From assembly GCA_028694795.1 (NCBI GenBank), contig JAQVKF010000006.1, positions 1 to 46,277 on the forward strand: a DNA stretch of 46,277 nt, written 5' to 3'. The notes beneath the pieces are model-generated. The model searched no databases, was not told the origin of the DNA, and was given only the letters and a program-made list of their open reading frames with translations. The stretch's first letter is position 1. Each line of letters opens with the position of its first letter. The position numbers and the translations under genes were made by a program. This document shows, one piece after another, positions 19,137 to 27,133 of this stretch. This DNA comes from Thermoguttaceae bacterium. Lineage in GTDB: Bacteria > Planctomycetota > Planctomycetia > Pirellulales > Thermoguttaceae.

Positions 19137-20348
19137 ATGGATTACGAGTGGAAACACCTATTCAAACGAAGCGAATATAACTCTCCAATTGGTCAAATTT
19201 TTACCAGAATGAGTCCCATGATGAAAGTGCTTCAAATTGCTCCGTCCGCGACGACGAATGGTGGGGTACAAACACAGGTCCTTTCTCTGACACAAGGGCT
19301 ACTCACACAAGGGGTCGCTGTACACGCGGTGATTTTTGAAGACGGTCCGCTTTCGGAAAGTTATCGTGAACTGGGGATTCCGGTGGATGTGATAGGCGGT
19401 CAATCTGGGCACGATCTTGCCGCGATGTTCCGAATGCGCAAAATTCTTCGAGATTCCGATGCGGATCTCATACATTTCCATTTGCATCCGATGTTAATGG
19501 GGGTCGCTTTTGCGGGGATACGGCAGCCTCTTGTACGAACATTCCACTGGGGACCTCTTCGTTCCTCGTGGAAAAATCGTATCATCGAGACGTTGACACG
19601 CAGCTCGTCCGGAATGCGGAAAATGCGAGGGTGGAGCGCGGTTTCAGGATATGTACAAGATTGGGTTTTACGCGATTTACCACGACTGGAAAATGTGCCC
19701 CATCGGTTGATTTACAATTGTGTCGATATCGCCCGCTTCCAACCGCGAACTGCGGAATCAGTCACAACGTTGGAAAACGATTTTCGTGAACAACGGTTTC
19801 GTATCGGCATGGTGTGCCGCGTCGCATCTGATAAACATCCACTGGACGCGATTCACCTCATCCGTATTTTACGGGACGAGTATCAAATTTCGGCTCAATT
19901 GACCATGATTGGTGACGGGCCACAACTGGACGAATGTCGCCAGCAGACTCAGGCGTTAGGGTTGGATTCGCTCATCCGTTTTACTGGAAACCGTGTTGAT
20001 CCCGAAACATTTTTACGCGAATGTCATGTTTCACTCGCCTTTTCCAACAGCGAAACCTTTGGACTTTCTATCCTGGAAGGTATCGCGTGTGGAACACCTG
20101 TGATTTCGTATCGCTCGAAAGGTGCCTTACAAGAATGGCTGCGTGAGGGAGAAGGATGCTTGTACACCGATGTGTTTTCGCCTGAATCGGCCGCGAATCG
20201 TTTAGTTTCCCTCCTTCATTCATTTGAATCGTGGCAAGAATTACGCAAACGAGGCTTAGATTTAGCTCAGCGTTTTTCCAGCCGCAGATGTGCGTCACAG
20301 TATATCGAGCTTTATGAGGAGGTGTTGCGTCAACAGACCATTTCGTGA
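19137..20348 (+). CDS. Glycosyltransferase, family GT4
   Basis: About 400 residues, GT-B fold, retaining type. The N-terminal domain starts at MKVLQIAPSATTNGGVQTQV, with a glycine loop for the donor phosphate. The C-terminal domain shows IYNCVDIARFQPR, RIGMVCRVASDKHPLDAIHLI, LTMIGDGPQLDECR, RFTGNRVDP and the E-x7-E motif in SETFGLSILEGIACGTPVI. The acceptor and the sugar cannot be read from sequence; surface polysaccharide synthesis is likely, given the acyltransferase upstream. The start is uncertain: ATG 19137 has AAGGTG 11 nt before, while ATG 19209 or 19221/19224 would give the more typical N-terminus. Confidence 0.88.
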   Translation: MDYEWKHLFKRSEYNSPIGQIFTRMSPMMKVLQIAPSATTNGGVQTQVLSLTQGLLTQGVAVHAVIFEDGPLSESYRELGIPVDVIGGQSGHDLAAMFRMRKILRDSDADLIHFHLHPMLMGVAFAGIRQPLVRTFHWGPLRSSWKNRIIETLTRSSSGMRKMRGWSAVSGYVQDWVLRDLPRLENVPHRLIYNCVDIARFQPRTAESVTTLENDFREQRFRIGMVCRVASDKHPLDAIHLIRILRDEYQISAQLTMIGDGPQLDECRQQTQALGLDSLIRFTGNRVDPETFLRECHVSLAFSNSETFGLSILEGIACGTPVISYRSKGALQEWLREGEGCLYTDVFSPESAANRLVSLLHSFESWQELRKRGLDLAQRFSSRRCASQYIELYEEVLRQQTIS

Positions 20349-20453
20349 TAAACTGGATTCTATGTGAGTACGGTTGACGCTCACGGTATCTTGTCACAAC
20401 CATAGCATCCAGCAGGATTGACCTATCCCATTTTCAATCGGAATCGGATCACG

Positions 20454-21809
20454 ATGACCACCTCCTTATCCAGCTCGCCGCCACTGAATCCTACCACGCC
20501 GTCGAACCGTCTTTGTGGTCGAATGACGGCTTGCGGTTGGGAATATTTGGGATTGACGGTCATTTTGCTTGTAGTGGCAATGGTTGGACAGATCAATCTG
20601 ATTTTTTTGATGGTGGGTATTTTTCTTGCTCCCGTACTACTCAACCGTTGGATCGCGCGACGAGCGATTTCGGCACTTTCGCTCCAACGTGAACATCCGT
20701 TGGCCGTACGAGCGGGAGAGGAGTTTGACGTTGAGCTAACCGCACGCTCACGAGGTCGGCGTTTCGGATGGAATTTTACCGCCCAAGATCATTTGCTGAA
20801 TCTGCAAAATCCAAATAATCCGCCGACATTACTGCAATGTTTCTTTCCAGGATTTCGTCGGACAGCGGAGCAGAGAGCGACGATTCGTCTACGCTTGGAC
20901 CGGCGTGGGGCCTATCGATTTGGTCCATTCCAGATTTCTACGGAAACACCGTTTGGTTTGTATCATAGCGAACGCAATATCGAGGCTGATTCAGACGCGT
21001 TATGGGTTTTTCCACGTCCTGGTCGTTTTTCTTCTCAGTGGCGATTACGACGATCCATCCAATCAGAATCGGGTGGAGCTCAGCGGATTGGGCCAGGCTT
21101 GGAGTTTTTTGGTGTGCGTGAGTGGCGTATGGGCGATTCACAGCGAACGGTTCATTGGCGGGCCTCGGCAAAACATCGTCAGTGGATTGTGCGTCAATTC
21201 GCGGAACCGCGTAAACAGGCGATGACGATTTTACTCGACATGTATCTCCCTATGTCATCGCACAATCTGTCGTTATTTTCTCCGGAGTCTTCTTCGGAAC
21301 ATTCGCGTTTATCCACAGTTCCGTTGCCCACATCGGCGGACGCAACTTCTGCTACCGCGTCTCGTACGGAGGGTACCACGGAAACCTCTTACGCCAAAGA
21401 TCGATATCGATTGGAGCGCGGTGTCGCACTGGTGACGACACTGCTTTTGGAGCAATATCGCCACGGAGGCGGTCTGTTCCGGTTGGAAATCACAGGGCAG
21501 CAATCACCCACATGGACAAAGACACCATGGCCAACATCTTACGAGATGGAACCACTTACCACTAGCTCACTTCGTCAGGCGATGCAACGGTTGGCCGTGG
21601 CTCAGCCACACACGACCGATACGTTGGAAACGGTTTGGCAGCGTATCGCCGGAGAAACACGCTCCGCATTCTCGCAACAGAGCGAATATTTCGTGATTTC
21701 ACTTCGAGATCGCCCCAATACATTTACGGAAAAAGGAACCTCGCTCCAATGGCTCTGTCTGCGTTCCTCGGAATGTGACACGCTCTTCAAATGGTCTCCG
21801 ACCGATTGA
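20454..21809 (+). CDS. DUF58 domain protein
   Basis: About 452 residues from ATG 20454 (a TTG 12 codons upstream is less likely). Two transmembrane segments lie near residues 28-65 (LGLTVILLVVAMVGQINLIFLMVGIFLAPVLL read in parts). After them comes a beta-rich region with RRGAYRFGPFQISTETPFGL, then the DUF58 signature at about 215-250 (FGVREWRMGDSQRTVHW, followed by FAEPRKQAM). A vWA-like fold with ILLDMYL follows. In other bacteria DUF58 proteins are encoded with MoxR ATPases and TgpA-like transglutaminases. Here neither is adjacent, although a TgpA-like gene is at the left edge of the window. The cellular role is unknown. Confidence 0.85.
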   Translation: MTTSLSSSPPLNPTTPSNRLCGRMTACGWEYLGLTVILLVVAMVGQINLIFLMVGIFLAPVLLNRWIARRAISALSLQREHPLAVRAGEEFDVELTARSRGRRFGWNFTAQDHLLNLQNPNNPPTLLQCFFPGFRRTAEQRATIRLRLDRRGAYRFGPFQISTETPFGLYHSERNIEADSDALWVFPRPGRFSSQWRLRRSIQSESGGAQRIGPGLEFFGVREWRMGDSQRTVHWRASAKHRQWIVRQFAEPRKQAMTILLDMYLPMSSHNLSLFSPESSSEHSRLSTVPLPTSADATSATASRTEGTTETSYAKDRYRLERGVALVTTLLLEQYRHGGGLFRLEITGQQSPTWTKTPWPTSYEMEPLTTSSLRQAMQRLAVAQPHTTDTLETVWQRIAGETRSAFSQQSEYFVISLRDRPNTFTEKGTSLQWLCLRSSECDTLFKWSPTD

Positions 21810-22388
21810 TCCCTCTCATGAATGCTCGTAAAATGCAACACACAGTTCAACGGCGACGTAAGGATATTGCCGTCCAATTCAAACTTTTACCAAGACGCGT
21901 CCACACAACCACAATGGAAAAGCTGCGTCCCCGACCGCTTGCAACGCAAGCCGAAAGGATTTTTTATCAGACGTTGGTATTAACACCGTCAGGTAAAAAA
22001 TTTTGAAAAGATGATTTTTGGAAAAAACTTTTATAAAAGTTTTTCTCTCCATCTGCTTTCCTTTTTCTCCCTTATTCTTTGACGTTTTCTCACTCGTTAA
22101 TTTTTAACCATTTTTCCATAGGATCATGCTTTAGCACTGCCCAGTGGAAAAATGAATATGGATGTCCGCTAGGGTATATGTCCACCGCCGAAGGTCTATC
22201 TCGGTTGAGTTGAAAATGATCACGGATATGGTACCTCTGGGCGGTGGACCGTCGGGCGTCCCGGCCGTTGCCGCCATAATAACATGAACACATCCCAGAC
22301 GCACAAACACCAAACTTGGTGAACAGACATGACATATCGTTCCACACCAACCCGACCCCATGAATGGCCGGGAGGCTGGTAAAATGAG
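21810..22388. other. Spacer between convergent DUF58 and RNase E/G genes
   Basis: About 580 bases, of which some 410 are occupied by a full-length MITE-like repeat (copy A). No protein-coding frame is convincing. Small frames present here belong to the repeat. Confidence 0.6.
21891..22300 (-). repeat. MITE-like repeat family, full-length copy A
   Basis: The low end (AAGACGCGTCCACACAA) and the high end (ATGAACACATCCCAGAC) are imperfect inverted repeats of each other. They match the termini of copies B-D. Reversed, the whole element aligns by eye with copy D (43886-44291) along its length, including CGGTGGACATAYACC, GGAAARCAGATGGAGAG, TTTTTTACCTGACG and CTTTCGGCTTGCGTT...CAAGCGGTCGGGG. A frame shared by both copies reads RRWTYTLA.IHI.F. 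The element sits between two convergent gene ends. Boundaries are accurate to about 10 nt. Confidence 0.7.
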
Positions 22389-24017
22389 CTATTTGCCAAG
22401 GAATTTGATTTCACGACCATCAACATCGTGACACTCGAATTCGCACAGCTCTGGCGTGGCATCTTCCACACCGTCAATCAATATGTCGATATCGTTATCA
22501 TCTTCAATCTTTGCGATCTCGCGACGTTTCCGATTGTTGAGATCATCCGCCACTTCACTTGCGACGCTCACATGAATCTCGGCGATATTGGTGTTTTGGA
22601 CCGCTTGTAGAATCATCCGCATCACCTCAATCGACATACTCTCCGCTGTTTTGACTAACCCCGTTCCTTTGCAACACGGACAATCTTGGAAAATACTCTT
22701 TTTGAGAGCCGGACGAATACGTTGGCGAGTCATTTCGATCAATCCAAAGGGCGATGTTCGTAAGATTTTCGTCCGAGCACGGTCACGACGCATATAATCT
22801 CGCAGAGCACGTTCAACCCCACGACGATGTTTTTCCAATCGCATATCGATAAAGTCGTTCACAATGACCCCACCCAGATCGCGCAATCGGAGCTGCCTCG
22901 CGATTTCCTTGGCCGCATGGAGATTCATCTGGTACGCGGTATCCTCAGCATTGTCTTCCGAACGGAAATTTCCACTGTTGACATCAATGGCCACGAGGGC
23001 CTCTGTCGGATCAATGACGATCGAACCACCCGTTTTGAGCGGTACCTTTCGTTGATGGATCTTGGCAATCTCTTCGTCCAAATGGTACTTATGGAAGAGC
23101 GGATCTTTGCCTTCGTAGTAATGTAGCGTATCGACACAACGCGGCATCACCTGTTCTAAAAATTCTTTCGCACGCTGGTACGCATCTGGTTCGTCAATCC
23201 AAATCGAGTCGATATCGGTCGAAAAGACATCACGAATCGTTCGAATCATCATGTCGCTTTCTTCATAGATCGCACATGGCCCCGGCACTTTGCGGATCCG
23301 TTTGACGATCACCTTCCATAAACGCAGAAGATAGGCGATATCCCGTGAAAAATCTTTTTTCGTTCGATCCGCCCCAGCCGTTCGCACGATGAACCCCAGC
23401 CCCTTGGGCGGATCCAATTCGATCATGATCTGCCGCAAACGTTTGCGAACATCTTCGTCTTCGATCTTGCGTGAAATGCCAATTCGCCCCAACGCCGGCA
23501 TCAAAACCACATAACGCCCCGGAATACTGATATAAGTCGAAAGCGTCGGCCCCTTAGTACCAATTCCTTCCTTAATCACTTGCACAAGCAGTTCGTCACC
23601 CCGCTTCAGAATATCCTGAATCGGAGGTTTGACCCGTGGACGACTGCCGATTCGCTCTTGATGCGGCGAACGACTCTGATAACCATCATCCTCGTCAAAA
23701 TCTTCGTCATGGCTCAAACTTCCATTGCGTCCCCCCTGCGAGTCAATTGATCGGCTCGGATCGAAACCTCCTTGACGAAAATATTGCGGCTCCAGATCGG
23801 AAACATGGAGAAAACCATTCCGACCGATACCAAAATCGACAAACGCCGCCTGAATGCTCTGCTCGACATTCGTGACGACACCCTTATAAATGTTGCCAAC
23901 ACAACTCGTTTGGCCCACTCGCTCTACGTAAAGTTCTTCTAATACGCCATCTTCCACCAACGCAATACGACACTCTTCCGTTTGCGAGGCGTTAATCAAC
24001 ATCTCTTGCTTTGCCAT
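22389..24017 (-). CDS. rng: RNase E/G family endoribonuclease
   Basis: 542 residues from ATG 24017. It makes single-strand cuts in mRNA and rRNA precursors. Domains in order: an S1-like RNA-binding domain (about 30-150: VGNIYKGVVTNV, QAAFVDFGIGRNGFLH), then the RNase H-like and 5'-sensor region, then the catalytic DNase I-like domain. The metal-binding D345 (VAIDVNSG) and D388 (IVNDFIDM) are present. The zinc-link cysteines that join dimers are C446 and C449 (DCPCCKG). The S1 domain holds a charged insertion of about 50 residues (81-130, rich in Ser/Gly/Asp/Arg), as is common outside Proteobacteria. There is no long C-terminal degradosome scaffold, so it is closer in length to RNase G than to E. 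coli RNase E. The DUF2344 gene lies 171 nt upstream on the same strand. Confidence 0.92.
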   Translation of the reverse strand: MAKQEMLINASQTEECRIALVEDGVLEELYVERVGQTSCVGNIYKGVVTNVEQSIQAAFVDFGIGRNGFLHVSDLEPQYFRQGGFDPSRSIDSQGGRNGSLSHDEDFDEDDGYQSRSPHQERIGSRPRVKPPIQDILKRGDELLVQVIKEGIGTKGPTLSTYISIPGRYVVLMPALGRIGISRKIEDEDVRKRLRQIMIELDPPKGLGFIVRTAGADRTKKDFSRDIAYLLRLWKVIVKRIRKVPGPCAIYEESDMMIRTIRDVFSTDIDSIWIDEPDAYQRAKEFLEQVMPRCVDTLHYYEGKDPLFHKYHLDEEIAKIHQRKVPLKTGGSIVIDPTEALVAIDVNSGNFRSEDNAEDTAYQMNLHAAKEIARQLRLRDLGGVIVNDFIDMRLEKHRRGVERALRDYMRRDRARTKILRTSPFGLIEMTRQRIRPALKKSIFQDCPCCKGTGLVKTAESMSIEVMRMILQAVQNTNIAEIHVSVASEVADDLNNRKRREIAKIEDDNDIDILIDGVEDATPELCEFECHDVDGREIKFLGK

Positions 24018-24188
24018 GTTTCTATCTCTAATCGCTTCTTTCCGAATTTTTCCGGTTCGTTTTCGCTTATTCGTTTATCTGCTGTCTACGCTTGCCATTG
24101 AGGACCCGTTTGCTATCCGTTTTAGACGGAAATTTCGTCCTATCGGGGTCCGTGTCTTCGTTTTTGCCCACCCATAGGGCGAATCCAT

Positions 24189-25001
24189 TTACGCGGTCAC
24201 ACGTTCATCCGTGGCGGGGTCTAGTTCCAGTGCCATTCGCGAAAGAATCGCACCATCCGCCTCGACATTCGCAATCCCCAAGGCCTTCAACAGCTCACGA
24301 GGACCGGCGTCCGCTCCTGCAGTCACCGCAAATCGCATCGTCAGCTCGACCATATCGCCACTTTTTATCGGAACGTTCGCCCCAGAATTTTCGACCGATT
24401 GGGAGATTTCCCGTACATTTGGCGACTCGCGATTTTCTTGCGAATGCTCGGCGGAAATTTCGGAAAATGTCGCAGAAACCAGCGAACGCCGCAAATCGAC
24501 AGGAGAACGATTTTCACGTTCCATCGGCCAAGTGCCAGACGTGAGAATCTCGGTCAATTTGGACGCGATTTCCGCGAGCAACCCTCGCGGAATCTCGATT
24601 CGATAGACCGCGTTGTGAATCAACGACTTCTTAATTTCCGGCCCCAGATCCGTCACCGTATGAAAGACGAGGTTTTGAATCGGTTCACGGCCTGTACGTC
24701 GCAATAATTCCTCCGCGAAGGAAGGATAATCGCCACGTACCTCACACTTCTCCGAGAAACCAGACGGCTCTTCCAAAAAACCACGCAACTCCAGCTCCAA
24801 AATTTCATCCCAACCCTCAATGCCCACCGCCAAAGCAAGTGGAAAACTCATTTTGGGCTTCGGATGAAAACCTTCCGTCATAGCAGGAACGATACCTGCT
24901 CGACGCAATAGCCGCTCAATTGCGCGCACAAAATCCCGATGACCGAGATACCGCAGCATTCCAGACTTCAAAAAACGAATACGAACTCTTCTTCGAACCA
25001 T
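24189..25001 (-). CDS. DUF2344 / TIGR03936-type radical-SAM-associated protein
   Basis: 270 residues from ATG 25001 (the frame is open 13 codons further). The N-terminus shows the family pattern VRIRFLKSGMLRYLGHRDFVRAIERLLRRAG, then GFHPKPKMSFPLALAVGIEG and ILELEL. In many bacteria this domain is fused to, or encoded beside, a TIGR03960 radical SAM protein; here no radical SAM part is present in the window. It is often found next to rne/rng, as here, and sometimes near rplU/rpmA, suggesting a link to RNA or ribosome biology, but the reaction is not known to me. The middle (about 140-225) is variable and serine/glutamate rich. Confidence 0.8.
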   Translation of the reverse strand: MVRRRVRIRFLKSGMLRYLGHRDFVRAIERLLRRAGIVPAMTEGFHPKPKMSFPLALAVGIEGWDEILELELRGFLEEPSGFSEKCEVRGDYPSFAEELLRRTGREPIQNLVFHTVTDLGPEIKKSLIHNAVYRIEIPRGLLAEIASKLTEILTSGTWPMERENRSPVDLRRSLVSATFSEISAEHSQENRESPNVREISQSVENSGANVPIKSGDMVELTMRFAVTAGADAGPRELLKALGIANVEADGAILSRMALELDPATDERVTA

Positions 25002-26162
25002 CAAAATTCGATCCGGTCTCGCCGAGTCGTCACGGCGCAACCTGTGTTAAATAAAAATCGGGTTATTTTTACGCCAACGCCACACCCAAGGATAAAGCCT
25101 CCACGATTGCTCCATTTGAGCCGGTATCTTCGTTTCTCTCTACCGCCAGCCACACACGTAAACCGAATGGAATCTGATTTCCAACAGTTCGTCCCGCATG
25201 ATCTGGCGATCAAGGAGGTGTGAATTTGGTATATACGCTTTTTAAGGAATATGGGAAATCCTCATCGAGATTCGGACGACCAAAAATTTCGAAAAGAACA
25301 GAGGGACACCGCTAGGTCCTATGACCAATTTTTCTGGCGTTTCTCCCACGCTAAACGAGCGGCAAGCCGAAATGATGCTCAAAACGGTCCCCACGCAAAC
25401 GCCAAAAGCGTTATCGTTAAAAAAACCGCAAACCACCCATTTTCGTCAGTCGCGAGAATCAACAACTTTCCAAACGAAAAAATTCCAGATTTTAATTCGG
25501 AAAAGTGAAAAATTGTCGTAGGTAAGCAGGCCAGTGGCACTCAGCCCCATATATATCCCCATTATAACCGGTTGTCATCGAAATAAAAAGCCGAATCTTT
25601 TTGGAATAGGTTTTTTGGGGGCACGTTAGTAGAATCACACAGTGTCGTATATTTAGGCAATCAGAATGGCATGGCCCCCATTTTTTGGATAAATCGCGAT
25701 CATCCCCATTTCGATTGAAAATTGGCGGATGGCAATCCGGCCAAAAACAATTTTACGACGAAAAACTCGTATCGAAACGCAAAATCAAAGGGATAGTAAT
25801 ACGAGTGGAGAGATGATCCGGGGGAGAATCAGGGAGGATTTTGTTGCCCCCGCTTGCAAATCAAAAAATATCCGTTAGAATCTCTTGAACCTCTATTGGG
25901 TTTGACTGGGTAGGGGTGTTGTCGATTGGAACGCGGTCTACGGTCCGCTTGATGCCATCTGCGGTTCGTTTTGAATGGTGAAGGACCGGGAATCGACGGG
26001 ACGTGAGCGTAAGAGGGCCGCATAGCTCGTGGAAGCCAAGAGCGGCACGGTTAAGGTGCGGAGCGAATATCAAGAGGATCAGCAAGGCATTCGGAGGTGA
26101 TCACGAACACAGGTGGTCAACGATCCGTTTGCGGTGGTTTTGAATAAGAGGATAGAGTAACG
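25002..26162. other. Long spacer upstream of rpsR
   Basis: About 1.16 kb. A good ribosome-site sequence (AAGGAGGTG, 25213-25221) is not followed by a frame longer than about 30 codons. The 25610-25695 stretch has an inverted repeat TGGGGGC/GCCCCCA with A/T runs outside, possibly a terminator or small RNA. From 25854 a promoter and a roughly 275-nt GC-richer leader precede rpsR. No tRNA was found. Confidence 0.5.
25854..25881 (+). promoter_or_regulatory. Sigma-A-type promoter of rpsR with a long leader
   Basis: TTGCAA (25854-25859), 16 nt, then TAGAAT (25876-25881). Transcription would start near 25888, leaving about 275 nt before the rpsR ATG. That leader is less AT-rich than the upstream spacer and has no convincing frame, so it may be structured RNA controlling rpsR or an independent RNA. 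Confidence 0.5.
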
Positions 26163-26441
26163 ATGCGACCGATGAACAAAGCGCGTAAGGGTACGGTAAA
26201 ACGCAATACGAAAGCGAAGCCACGCAGTAAGAAGAAAGACCCGCTGTTCGTGGACGGTCAGCGTCCGCGTCCGATGTATGTCGATTACAAAGACGTCGAG
26301 CTTCTTCGCAAACTGACGAATCGTCAGGGAAAAATTTTGGGACGTCGTAAGAGTGGTTGCTCAGCGATTTCGCAGCATGCGATCACCCGTGCGGTCAAAC
26401 GCGCTCGTTTCATGGCGTTGATTCCGTATATTGGCGAGTAG
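26163..26441 (+). CDS. rpsR: Small ribosomal subunit protein bS18
   Basis: 92 residues. The core YVDYKDVELLRKLTNRQGKILGRRKSG...SQHAITRAVKRARFMALIPY is a clear bS18 match; it binds 16S rRNA together with bS6 on the platform of the 30S subunit. The N-terminus is a basic extension of about 30 residues. GAGGA lies 11 nt before ATG 26163. In most bacteria rpsR is in an operon with rpsF, ssb and rplI; here it stands alone between two long non-coding stretches, with its own promoter and leader. It has a CXXC-less (zinc-free) form. Confidence 0.95.
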   Translation: MRPMNKARKGTVKRNTKAKPRSKKKDPLFVDGQRPRPMYVDYKDVELLRKLTNRQGKILGRRKSGCSAISQHAITRAVKRARFMALIPYIGE

Positions 26442-27133
26442 TTTTTCTTTCGGAAACGCATCCAAAGTTGAACCAGGCTTGAATGTCGAAACCACTATGG
26501 CTTAGAGTGCCGGTGTGTGGTTTTGCCATTTAGGCGTGTATTCTTTTGTGTTCGGTGTGGTTCTGATGGAAAGATGGCTTGGCTAAGAGGTGTTTGCCTC
26601 ATGTGTTCCAGGTCCGTTTTAGATACGGCTTCGGTACACGAGAGTCGGATAAGAGGGGTAAGAGTGTGGTATTCTGCAAGACGCGAGCTATCTGGACCGC
26701 TTAGGCGGACAGGTAGGTCGTGTTTTTGTGTGTTCACGTTAGCCAGACAAAACGGATTGTTAGGGAACTGCCGATGTGTGCATCGGGGGCGTATGAATCA
26801 GACGGAATTCGAATCGTTCCTTTGGCGATATGTAAACCCTCCGAGTCGCTCGAAATATGGATTTTTTGGGATCCAAGGCTTCGATATCCGAAAAAGTGTC
26901 CGGCGCTGTCCGTGTTTGGATGGAGACGGACATTTGGTGTTTCGAAGAGTCACCCCAATGATTGGCAAAAGATTTGAAATTTCTGATGAGATACTCTAAA
27001 AACATCTGGTGGGTATTGACGCGAGACAGGAAGATTCGCTAAGCTGGTGGGAGGGTGGAACTAACGTGTGAAAAAGAGGTTCTATCTTTTCTTTTTTTGC
27101 TTGCCATCATCTTTTTGAGAGTTAGGTATTCAC
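26442..27133. other. Spacer rpsR to Sua5-fusion gene
   Basis: About 690 bases. The only sizeable frame (26517-26999) is Cys/Arg-rich, resembles no family and lacks a ribosome site, so I treat it as non-coding. Small perfect hairpins are present, for example CCGATG-TGTG-CATCGG near 26771. A weak promoter candidate for the next gene is TTGACG (27016) and TAAGCT (27040). An undetected structured RNA is possible. Confidence 0.45.

Noticed and set aside
25251-25521. Two small plus-strand frames after AAGGAGGTG at 25213
   Set aside because: The ribosome-site sequence is not at the right distance from either ATG, and both peptides are low-complexity Lys/Thr/Ser sequence.
25988-26002. GGGAATCGACGGGAC, similar to the conserved start of tmRNA
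   Set aside because: No tag frame and no tRNA-like 3' end follow before rpsR; probably coincidence.
26517-26999. 160-residue plus-strand frame between rpsR and the Sua5 fusion
   Set aside because: Rich in Cys, Arg and Ser with no hydrophobic or helical pattern, no family motif and no ribosome site; three frames are partly open here, so it is likely chance.
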